Source: Onchocerca lupi (taxonomy: Eukaryota > Nematoda > Chromadorea > Rhabditida > Onchocercidae). From it: a stretch of 64,000 nucleotides of DNA. Below are positions 49,669-60,215 of the stretch, in pieces. The position numbers were made by a program, and so were the translations under genes. Numbering within the stretch: position 1 is the stretch's first letter; each line of letters starts with the position of its first letter. The stretch spans positions 1 to 64,000 of the forward strand of contig JAOVVO010000230.1 in assembly GCA_028564675.1 (NCBI GenBank). Reading direction: 5' to 3'. A model generated the notes under the pieces. It did not search any database, was not told the DNA's origin, and saw nothing but the letters and a program-made list of their open reading frames with translations.

Positions 49669-51437
49669 TCATTTGATATATTTCTCCATAAACTTCTTGT
49701 GAAATTCTGAACGAATGGCATCATTGATGAAAACCTGCTCCTTCCTGCGCTCTTCAATGCCCTTAGCACAATTCTTGAAAACTACATCATCATCCCATCG
49801 TCGTTTCACCTTAATTATTAAACTACCCCAATATATAAAAATAAAATGGAAGCAATATAAACATCTAGTAAAATACGTATAATATCAAAATTAACAGAAT
49901 TACAGTGTGTATGTCCAGATATTGCCAGCATATAATGAAGACAGTTGCACTAAATGTTCGAATCGCTCTAAAAATCTTTGTCAAGGAATATGCTACTGGT
50001 TAATAATCCTTTTCAAGCAGTATGCTACTAGTTATAATAGATTTTTTTGCACTAATCTACAATAGTGTATTATAATTTACACATTTCTGTTATGGATTAG
50101 TGGCATTCCTATTTCTAAAATGAGATTATAACCCGAGTAATATTTTTATAGCTGTATTTGATACTTCTATGCAAGAGAGTGCAATCTTTTATGTTTCAGC
50201 GCAAATGAACGTACCTTGAAATCTGATGCTTCATTGTTGAGCAATGGATTTCCGTGCAAAATATTTTCGGTCCTGATCCGTTCCTACAAAACACAAATAC
50301 ACTTTCAAGAATTATACTGACGAGTCAATAAATGATATCAAGCCTCATTCTAATTTTCCATGATAACTCATCGTTTAACACAAACCATCTCTCTGCTTTC
50401 ACTATTGTCATATTATTCATCTTTATAAATTATTCACCACCTATATATGAACAGGATTAAAAGAAATATAAACAGTGAAGCAAAAGTTCATTTAAAAATA
50501 TGAACTAGAAACATTTAATTTCTACCTGTTCTTCAGCTAATGCCGCATCACGTTGAGCCTTCTCCAAAGCTCGTTCTTTCTTGATCCTAGCTAGTTCAGC
50601 CATCAATTCTGCGGCATCATCCTCATCTTCATCGGAATTCTACAATCAACACAGATTAATAGACGATATCAAGAATTTCAAAAAAATTTCAAAAAAATCA
50701 GAATCCTATATAATAAATTACATAAGAATTGAAGAAAAAATGTGGATTGTCACATAAAAAGCTAACAAACACAAATAATAAGCTAACAGCGAATAGACGT
50801 AAGTGAGAAAATGCAAAAATGATAAACTTACATCATTGATATCATCATCATAAGGGTCGTCCTCATCTTGGACATTTGGTGCCGAAATCCCCTCCAGTTT
50901 TGGTTTCTTTTGCATATTCCAACCACTTTCTCGATTTCTTCGTTCACGTCCTACATTTTTCTCCTTCTCCTCTAATTCGCGACGCAAATCCTGCAAAAAT
51001 ATGGATAATTCTAATAGTTTATCATTGGATTAACAATTCATTTCGTCAGTCCAACTTATGATGCATAGCAAGCCCTATTCCTGTTATATTTATGTGCAAG
51101 CAAAATACGTTAGCTTCCCTTCAAATTTCAAGTAGAGCTAAAGTCTAAATGAGTCCGCTTTTTATTCTACACAATCACTTCCTGTTTTCTCCTTCCTCTA
51201 TTCTAGATGATTGTATGTACATAATACGAGTATCTCGCCTTAATTTCTTCATTCAAGCCGTCTTACCCTCGATTTGATATCCTCTGCATGCCCTTGTCCC
51301 TTTTGACGGTATTTAAGTTTTGTGTGTGATGGCATATCCTTGCTTGAATACTGCTGCGATAATTTTGAGAGATCGCCCTCATTTCTACCAGATCCACCTC
51401 GCGCCGGTTCAAAAGTAGGTCGATGTGCAGTCGTCAT
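49669..51437 (-). CDS. cwc-15 (CWC15): Spliceosome-associated protein CWC15
   Basis: CWC15 is a small, largely unstructured component of the PRP19-related complex in the active spliceosome. Five exons on the minus strand join in phase: 51437-51267, 50990-50832, 50639-50526, 50283-50215 and 49809-49669, about 217 residues (human 229). The N-terminus MTTAHRPTFEPARGG and SQQYSSKDMPSHTKLKYRQK are almost identical to human. A charged middle follows (DLRRELEEKEKNV, NSDEDEDDAAELMAELARIK), then NILHGNPLLN. The C-terminus VKRRWDDDVVFKNCAKGIEE ... SEFHKKFMEKYIK is the family's hallmark end. The last intron ends AATTAAG rather than YAG. FAM50, another spliceosome protein, lies head to head 1.4 kb away. 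Confidence 0.97.
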
Positions 51438-51447
51438 TACGATACCT
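51438..51447 (-). promoter_or_regulatory. Probable spliced-leader acceptor of CWC15
   Basis: On the minus strand TTTGTTTTAG ends 8 bases before the CWC15 ATG. This is a typical nematode trans-splice acceptor context. Confidence 0.45.
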
Positions 51448-52474
51448 AAAACAAAGCAATTCATAACAAAACATTTGAATAACTCTTTACAATAATAATG
51501 GAACGTCATGTTAACTGCGATAATCAAAGTAATCATGATAGTTATTTATATACGATGATTACGCATAACCATAGAGTCACGCACAAATGAAGCTCACGTC
51601 TAAGCGTAATAAGCGTAAAAAGTTCTTAGTTACAGATAACTGAAAGTGATTACCAAAATTCACCCACCTCACTTCTCAAAATTTAAGTCCAAACAGTATG
51701 CCGATATTTCACGGCTGGTCATCATCTAGCAAGGATGTGGCTCATTATCTCATACAGATGGGAGATTGGCGCTGAAGTCGGAGTGTTTTTTAGTAGAGCA
51801 TGACGAGATTTTGATTTCCTTCCGTTGGTCATTTTTTGAACACTTTAAACCTATAAGTAACTTTTATTGCTTGTAATGGAATACGTACTGTAGTGCTGAG
51901 AATTTTGACCAGAGTTCATTTCTTGCATTCTGATGTTATGAGGGCGGCAGATGCTTCATTTAATTCATCATAGATAGCTGAAGAGAATACATTTATGCCA
52001 TTTAGAGAGAACGTTTTCTGTAGCTAAGGGAATGATGAAAGGATCCAAGATAAGCAAGGCACTTTCACTCTCCGTGATTATTATGTTTATCTTCGTTTTA
52101 TTACCGTAGATCTGTATAACCTGATATGATTGTCATTTTATCTTACCATAATGTTTTCCTGAAACATAATTTACATGCTATTCATTTTTATCCATCATTT
52201 ACCTTTATCTAATATTTGATGATTACTGTTCTTCAATCCTGTATGTGTTTGTAGTTGTTGATTATAATTAGACCCAGGTAGCTTCACTTTATCATTATAA
52301 TGATGTACATCTGCTGCAGAATGCACTTTTATCTGATTTTATAATTTTTGTAACTATGTAAAGGCAAGAGTTAACGGGAGAAATGATTTCTATTAGCAAA
52401 AAGCTGTTATGTCATATGAGTTAGTGCCCTAAATAGCATCGAAGTGCAGTTGAAAGATTTGTAACTGGTAGTGT

Positions 52475-52507
<33 letters not shown>

Positions 52508-52870
52508 AACTGGTTTGTTTTGGCACTGCTGGATACTCTGACATGGCTTTGTTCAGTCCACTTAATATAACTAGATAGATGACTGTATGCTTCTGATAGC
52601 CAATATTACTATCAGGTCTCTTCTTGCAGTTATAGTGATAAGTACTGTGAACATATCTCAGAAACAATATGGAAATCTGAAGAGCAATTCCTAGCCTTTT
52701 TGAATTTCTTCACACATGTTGCATGCATGTATCTGTCGGTGTATTTTATCAGATATGCAATTAATGGATGCTTCAGAATTCCCAAAAACATGTGAGTTCT
52801 TGTTCAGTTCGTGAAATGAACGCTCATAAATGATATTAGCATTATATTACCGATGAAAACATTTTTTCAG
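51448..52870. other. Intergenic region shared by divergent CWC15 and FAM50
   Basis: About 1.4 kb between two head-to-head starts. It contains a 30-base A run (52476-52505). Both start codons have trans-splice-like acceptors, so the true promoters lie somewhere inside this interval. TTTTTTCAG ending at 52870 is the FAM50 acceptor, leaving a 4-base leader. Confidence 0.5.
52476..52505. repeat. Poly(A) tract, 30 bases
   Basis: Uninterrupted run of A in the CWC15-FAM50 intergenic region. It is the longest homopolymer in the window. Confidence 0.9.
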
Positions 52871-52874
52871 GAAA

Positions 52875-55514
52875 ATGTCGAAGGCGGATGAAGGGCGTCT
52901 GATACATATCGCCAAGAAACGTGAACGTGCTAAAGAAGCCATCGAGCAAAGACGGCGGAAATTGGAAGAAGAGACAAAAAATCGTAAGATTTTTTTACAG
53001 TATCTCTATACCAGCCGGCCTATGAATAGCGTAGAACAATCTGCGATTTTGGGAGTTGATTCGTTTACAGTCAAAGAAATTCTGATTATCATCTTGTTTA
53101 TGCTTCTCCATTTCAGTAAAATCAGGTATCACAACGAAGTTCACTGCAAATTACGATGCTATAGAAGATACTCTGAAAACTAGCACTGTTGGTCTGGTAA
53201 CGCTGGACGAAATGCGAGAAAAACAACGAGATGTAGTTGAAGCAAGGTTTTGTATCAGTTTTTGCAGTGGTTTATTCGAAAGCTTTATACTCATCGACAT
53301 GAGATTTTTTCCAAAATTTGAATATATGTATAAAGAAAAAAAAGTGCAAAATACAGGTGAGAATTCGTTATACTTCCGATCAGGGATATGAACTCTATCT
53401 TATCTTAATTTGTGACTGAAACAACTAGTCACCACCCCATTTTATTCATTAGGTCCTCAAAATATTCCCTCCATGCAAGAAATAACAATAGCAAATAAAA
53501 CTAAGGAATTGGGGAGTTATTTTGTGAACCCAATGAACAAGATAGGATGATGATCAGCTGTCTTGGTCACAGATCAAGATAAAGTAGAGTCTCATATGTG
53601 TGACAGAAAATACAAGGATTTTTTACTATTGTAAATTCTATAAACTTGATCAGAGGCTTCGATTTTTCTGCAGGGAATTTCAAAGAACAACTGAAGAGGA
53701 TTCTAAAGAAGGTATTAGAAATACAGCTAGCGATAATAAAGGTTGTCAAGTAAGTCCAAATTGTATCCCTTTATGTGCTCACTGCTTTTCTTAATTTGCA
53801 TTCACAGTCACAATTTAGCAAAAATCGATAGTTATAATTTAGCGACTTGAGCTTATGCTTGATTCTACTTCTTTATATTTATTCTTTAGATACTTTGACC
53901 TCAAATACTCTTTGCAAATCAGATCACCTTCATTATATTATCAAGCGTCTTCTCGTTGTAGACGAGTTGCTATGCTACTATCATTACTTCGCGCTCAGTT
54001 TAGATGATTTTCCTGCGTACCATCCGATCTCCTTAATTTTTTCTGTCGTGATATTATGTTTTATGAATGAGATAATTTCAGAAACGAGTGCTTTCTTTTG
54101 CATTTGATGATGAAGATGAAGAAGATGTGGTGTCTAAGCCGTTAGAGAAAAAAGTAAGCGTTCTGACGAAAATTTTATTACCATAAAGTTACTGGCAGAT
54201 GCATATAAATCTAATTTTAGCGAGTGGGCATGGATCCGACAGTGGAGACAGCATTTCTGCCGGACCGTAATCGAGAAAAAGAGTTGGCCAGGTGAATTTA
54301 TTTTCTTTCATCGGTTCTTTAAATGATAGATTTTCAAATAAATATTTATTGAAGGTTAAAGGAAGATCTAGCAAAGGAATGGCAGGCGTTGCAGGAGAAA
54401 GAAAAAAACGAAGAGATTAACATTGCATTCGTATATTGGGATGGTTCCAGTCACCGCAAAGATTTAAAAATGAAAAAAGGAAACACAATATCACAATTTC
54501 TTGTTCGAGCACTTGAAGTATTTTTTCATGTACTTTGTTGTCATCATTCTACTTTCTCACTCTCTGCAAGAATAAAAGCATTGAGATTCACCGGCTTAAA
54601 TATTCTTTTGCAGTTGCTGAAAAGGGAATTCAGCGAAACACGGGCAGCTGTACCGGAGAGTTTAATGTTTGTTAAGGAGGATCTCATCATACCGCATTTT
54701 TATACGTTAGTTTCTTTTTATTCTGCAGTACCGAATTATAAGAACAGAACGTAAGTCTGATATCTTGTTCCATTCTTTCAGTTCTTTGATGACTGTACGT
54801 CATATATTTTTGTCACATAGTATTAAGAGAACAATACATCATTGTATACTTGATATAGTTATATCACTGCAGTATTTGTTTAGACAGAATATCATCGTTT
54901 CAGATTTCAAGATTTCATTGTAACAAAAGCAATGGGAAAAACAGGTCCGTTATATGAATTTGATGCCGCTGGAGAAATACGACTAAGACAGGATGCTGCT
55001 GTAGACTGTGGCGAATCTCATCCAGCCAAGGTATCAGTCAAAGTTCAAAATGCTTAATCTGTATTAAACGGTACTGAAACACCATTGCCTTCATCGGATT
55101 TTCGTCTTTCTATAGATTAGTTGAGAATTGAATGTCAGTTTCAAGAACATTGTATGAGAATATTAAAAATTTCTGTGACATTAAATTAAAATATATTTAG
55201 CAATATTAACTATTAACTGATATACGAGAACAAAAGTTAAATGATAGATTAATTCTATTCACATATCGATATGCTGTAATGTGCTCTTCAATATTATAAT
55301 TTTAAATTGTGTGATATAATTTAAAAAAAAATACTAAAAAGGCTTTCATTAAGAGGAACAAAAAAAAAATATGCGATAATAGCATTCATTTTTTCAGGTT
55401 GTATTACGAAGCTGGTACGAAAAGAATAAGCATATATATCCTGCGTCTCGATGGGAAGCTTTTGTACCTAATAAAGAATACAGGCGAACAATCGATGATC
55501 TCACCACCATTTGA
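52875..55514 (+). CDS. FAM50A homologue: FAM50/XAP5 family protein
   Basis: FAM50A/XAP5 is a nuclear protein of the spliceosomal C complex needed for mRNA processing. Nine exons join in phase: 52875-52983, 53117-53246, 53674-53749, 54082-54153, 54221-54291, 54355-54517, 54614-54705, 54904-55030 and 55398-55514, about 318 residues (human 339). The N-terminal coiled coil (RLIHIAKKRERAKEAIEQRR) leads to TTKFTANYDAIEDTLKTSTV-GLVTL. An acidic stretch (DDEDEEDVV) and DPTVETAFLPDRNREKE follow. The XAP5 domain reads IAFVYWDGSSHRKDLKMKKG, then FVKEDLIIPHFYTFQDFIVT, then SWYEKNKHIYPASRWEAFVP. The acceptor for exon 54355 is TTGAAG. The ATG is set by TTTTTTCAG ending 4 bases upstream. Confidence 0.97.
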
Positions 55515-55997
55515 TCAATCAACGTAAATCTATTAGTTTCCTGTATTTTACACCGCAAGAAGCAACATTTATTTATCTTTGACAGATACCGCTAAAGACG
55601 TCAGATGTTCTGAGGTAGCGAAATACTTGTTTATAAGTCATAGACCCTCATTTTAAGTCTTTTTCTTTTTTTTCTATTTTATCATTATATTAGCCATAAC
55701 CTACTGCATACATAGTCATTCCTCATTATTATATTTACTATAAACTTTATAATTTTAGGGAAGCATGCTATAATAAAAAGAAAAAAAAAACTCTTCATCA
55801 AAAGAAAAGTCATATAATTCATGCAAACACATGAATATTCCCTTTTATAAATATTACTTTCTGGTTCCATAACATCAAGACATTTGCACACTCATTGGGA
55901 TCTATCACAATGAATCTTACTGCAGAATACTATAACGCTCATCTAATAAGACCATTTGCAATCTACAAATATACAAAAAAAAAAAAAAAACTTTTAT
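55515..55997. other. Convergent 3' flank between FAM50 and ATP synthase b
   Basis: About 480 bases separating two converging genes. It contains A-rich tracts (55976-55990) and, on the minus strand, AATAAA immediately after the ATP synthase b stop. No other feature was seen. Confidence 0.5.
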
Positions 55998-58619
55998 TCA
56001 TTTCAAAGAAAGCCCCTTGAGCTGTTCGATACAAATATCCATGTACTTTTCTTTGATGTTCTCTTTATTAGCCATTATCTCTGATTGAACCTGCAACTTA
56101 TTCATTGATTCACAACATTACAGCGAAACTTCTGGAGTATGGGATCAATAACTAAGATTTACACAGCACTTTATTATAAAGCAAACAGAATGTGTATTTC
56201 AAATATTATCGAAAAGTGTATGGAATCTCATTAAACAATAATTAGAGAACAATTTGAGACCAAATAAACTTGCCGAATTGATGATCCACTTCAACATATG
56301 GTCACGAGCGAAACTGTGTTTCACAGCTTCCGTTTCTTGCAAATAATCAAGACGACGTTTCATTTCAGTAGCCAGTCGTTCTACATTTTTTCGATAAGTT
56401 GATTCTAATTGAAGAGCCAAGTTCTCTTTAAAGATTACTGGATAGTATTCCTTCACCGCTGCATAAGCACTTCTTTCAGCTTTTGATGTCTAAAATGAGG
56501 TTCTGGCCTACAAAGCGAATTAGTCAGGAATTTCATCGGGAGTTTAGATCTGGCACCAAAATTTCCCCTATCAAATTTTTCTCATTTTGAGCATCTCAAT
56601 CACAGGAAAAAAACCTCGTAATAAAAAAAAGAAATAATGCAAAGTATTCTTCGAATATTGGAAAAATGAAGTTAGTTACATAAAGAAAAACAGTGAAATT
56701 GCATACTTTTTTTTTCTTCCCTGACATTATTGTTTTACCAATACTTTTTATCTTTGTTGGCACTTATTTAATCATGAAGTATTTTACCTCCTGAGTTTCT
56801 CGAATTGTCTTGAAGTTATTGTCGATGATGTCCAGATACTTTTTTTCGGCTTTCTTGCGATTCTCATAAAAATATTTATCCCATCGATCTGGAACAGTTC
56901 AAATGGATTTAAAAGTCACAAAAACAAGAGAAACAATGCATTTAAGTTCATCAAAGATTACAGTGGCTATACAGCAAATTGTTCTATCTACAAAGTGCAA
57001 TATCGGAGATGGAATGTAGAATAAGATTATTATTTTGGAATTTGTCACATTTTTTGTCGATTGAAACGAAAAAAAAAAGGGTTCATTTTTTTCTTTAATG
57101 TAATTAGCTAGAAAATAAAAGAAGATGCATATGTAAAAAAATATAAGAGAAGGGCGTATTCTTTTTTTTTTTCTTTTTTTTTTTTTAACTTAGTAAATGA
57201 AAACTCACAGTTGAAAGCTCTGGAGAATATATAGTAGTAGAACAGGAGAACCAAGATCTTTACTCTATCATGAGCAATCTCGAATAATCCCTTCGTATGC
57301 AAAAATGCATAAAGCATCGCGAAGAATACATATGGCCATGAAAAAGCAATATTTGAACAATTGAAATATGGCATTATTAATCATGCAGAAATCAATTTTG
57401 GATAACGAAAGGCAACACAGAACAAGAAAATCCGGCAACACAGACTCACTATACAAATACATATTATGAAAATTAGAAAGTGCCAGTTTCTAATGTGATT
57501 ATAGAGGTATGCAAGCACTCATATAAAATCTTTACGAAATGCTGACACTATAGCATCTACATTCAAATTTCAAGAAAACTATTAAACTTACCAGATGTTC
57601 CCGTGTACTTATGGAAATTATTCATAAATTTATCAGGTATGATCATAAGCCGCAATTTTGGCGGATACATACGTTTCACAGGGTATGGATAATTTACCTA
57701 AAAATAAGGTTAACAATCAATGAAGTTTATAAGTATAATTGTCGTTCAATAATATGATCTGATTTTATTCACCATGCAACGGAAGATAAATACTCAAGAA
57801 GCATAATATAATAATATATTATAAAATATCTCCAAACAGATTTTTTTTCCAAATGCATACCAAATCACGTTCCGGATATTCCTTGAAATCCTTCGGCAAC
57901 TCTGGCAGAGGTGGCGGAATATACTGTTTCCCGATATCCCTCATAAAGGATATTGGGGCATGCAATTCGCCTTTCAGAGGGATTCCTAAAAGAACCATAA
58001 GATAATTGCTTACACTACAATACAATGCTGATTTAAACAGGAAGTGAGTATTCATGAACTGAAAATACCTGGAATGTGAAAATGCAAAGAATGTAATCTA
58101 GCAGCTCAACTGATGTGTTACTAATCAAACTTACCTTGAAAACGATATTTTAATTTCGTAAAAAATCCAACTTTTTCCGAGACATCCATCCTTCCTAATA
58201 CATCGCTTCCCTCTTTCGTGGTACTCATCAGAACACTAACTGAAAGTGCAAAACGTCACAAAGTTTTATACCCACACTTTCAATTTTCATATTTCTTCTA
58301 CATTCTTCCTACTTGATTTAAAATATTTCCATCCGAAGTATCACTGATCCTTATGCATACTAAACACTGATCAGTCATTAGTAATTCTACTATAACTCTC
58401 TGGATATATTCGCTTCTTCGAAGCCTATTCCCGCTTCTCCCGAACTCGAATTCGGAAATGCACGATGCATCATTCAAAATGATCAGCAAATCGAGATGAG
58501 AGGCTATGGAAAATTCTTTGAATGGGAAATAATTTACCTGTATATATAGGTTGACTGCATCGCAAAATGCAAGCTTGTGTCCGAGTTCCAGTGGCCAATG
58601 CATACCGATTCAAAGCCAT
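55998..58619 (-). CDS. asb-2 type (ATP5PB): Mitochondrial ATP synthase subunit b precursor
   Basis: Subunit b forms the peripheral stalk of F1Fo ATP synthase in the inner mitochondrial membrane. Eight minus-strand exons join in phase: 58619-58538, 58239-58135, 57985-57861, 57697-57592, 57337-57209, 56888-56788, 56489-56274 and 56090-55998, about 318 residues. The basic N-terminus (MALNRYALATGTRTQA) fits a presequence. LMIIPDKFMNNFHKYTGTSG matches human IPEEFFQFLYPKTGVTG, and PYVFFAMLYAFLHTKGLFEI ... VLLFYYYIFSRAF is the membrane hairpin. The stalk is RWDKYFYENRKKAEKKYLDI, then LALQLESTYRKNVERL and MKRRLDYLQETEAVK. Two junctions are odd: exon 57337 follows AT instead of AG, and exon 56274 ends at a GC donor (GCAAGT). 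The termini and phases otherwise fit, so it is probably functional. It resembles nematode ASB proteins in its long N-terminus. Confidence 0.92.
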
Positions 58620-60215
58620 GAATCAGAGGAACAAAATAAAGCACTGCAACATATTCAGATGAATGATGCTTTGTACTGTCATACGATGAATGCAGTGAAG
58701 TAAACACGGAATAAAATGCAAATGTAAAGTTAATATATAATATGACTATACTAAGTTATAGATGACTGCCAACAACGAATACTATGAATGCAATTTCATC
58801 ATTCACTAATAATATCAAAAAATATATCTGAACATCAAAAAATACATTATCTTCCACTAAAGGTGGAAAGAACTTCTGTTATTGAGTGATTACAGTCGGA
58901 TTTGCAATTTGCAAGAATTTATCTTGATAAATAAGGTAAATGAATGAAACAAAAAAAGTGAAGGAATAAATATACGTAAATAAATAGGTAAACATAAATC
59001 AATGAATGGATAAACTGATGAATCAATTCTAAATAATGCATGTTAATATATTACAAATACTTTCTGTCCAAAATATAGCCTTTTCATCGCTCTTTTCAGA
59101 TGTATTAACATCAACATGAAATGTTTGAGCACAAGTATAAAGAGATGTGTTCAGGGGCTACAATACTCATGCAGCGTAATATATTTCATCGTTCTTGCAC
59201 TTCTTCTTGAAGTGAGCAATGAGTGGTATAGTATTATATCGCATCACTAATCAATATAATCTGTTAAGGGAGTATTTTATCCAGGTGAGCAATCATCAAT
59301 ATCCTACCTGCCATTTCTGGCAATGAAGAAATTTAAAATTTGGACAAGCTGGCTGAGTAATGCTGAGATGTTTATAATAACATCACTACATAAAGCTATA
59401 TAATTTGGCGTACCAACTACTTTTTGTAGGAGTCAAATCCAGTTAGAACAACAGGCAATGGACATTGATTGCATGCCTGAGTTTAAAACGGACAACCCAA
59501 ACGAACCGCCCAACCGCGCATCTGATCATTTTGCACAATGAATGTGGCCGGCCACGAAATACTGGAGGGTACACTTCGTCGCTTTTTCATATCAGGAAAG
59601 CGCAGAACTGGGAAGGATTACTATGGTATCATTTGGAGTGGCAGTAGCTTTTTTTGATTTACGGGGCATCCCGGGGAAATGTCACTGAGGTTTCTATACT
59701 GTTGCTTGCATCTAGTCCTTTAATTGACTTTTGATTTCCAGAGATAAATATGAGCGTATTTAGCGTGAAGGGACATGCGAAAGAGTTTGTAGTAAAAGTC
59801 ATCAAGACGTGTTGATAGAAGTACTGGAAGTTAGAATAAGTTTTGCAAGAGTGGGATTAGAGTTCAAGTTATTATTTGTCACTTATTTAGTTCAAACTAT
59901 TGTTCATCCCTTCGTAATAATCCGGAGCAGTGTTTTTATGCAGTCAAGGTGAACTTTTGTGAATATCAGTAATCCACTATAATTAAAAATAAGCGCTCGT
60001 ATCAGTATCAGATTATCGAAATGATTTCATTATTTTACGAACGGCCCTATTTCTCAGAATGAAGTATGTGGAAAGTTCGACTTTCTTTGCAATTTTTTAT
60101 TAACTGATGGAGTTTTTAGACCCTTGTATTGGATTACATGTGATTATCGTCGTACATATTGTTGGCTAGCTGTCGAGAAGACTCCTGTTTCTTCTGTTAA
60201 AGCCGTGAAGTTACT
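58620..60215. other. Intergenic region shared by divergent ATP synthase b and GDPGP1
   Basis: About 1.6 kb. The patch 59480-59690 is clearly G+C-richer than its flanks (for example GGCCGGCCACG at 59546) and contains a 39-codon ORF listed separately. It may be the promoter region for one or both genes. Confidence 0.45.
59538..59657 (+). CDS. Small ORF of 39 codons in a GC-rich patch (speculative)
   Basis: ATG at 59538 in a good context (ACAATGA) opens 39 codons to TGA at 59655-59657. The product starts MNVAGHEILEGTLRRFFISG and continues KRRTGKDYYGIIWSGSS. It is basic, looks protein-like, and has codon choices unlike the AT-rich flanks. A donor-like GTATCA follows codon 29 (TATG/GTATCA at about 59628), so it could be a first exon. 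An in-frame TGA lies 12 bases upstream. No family was recognised. It could also be a promoter patch read by chance. Confidence 0.25.
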   Translation: MNVAGHEILEGTLRRFFISGKRRTGKDYYGIIWSGSSFF

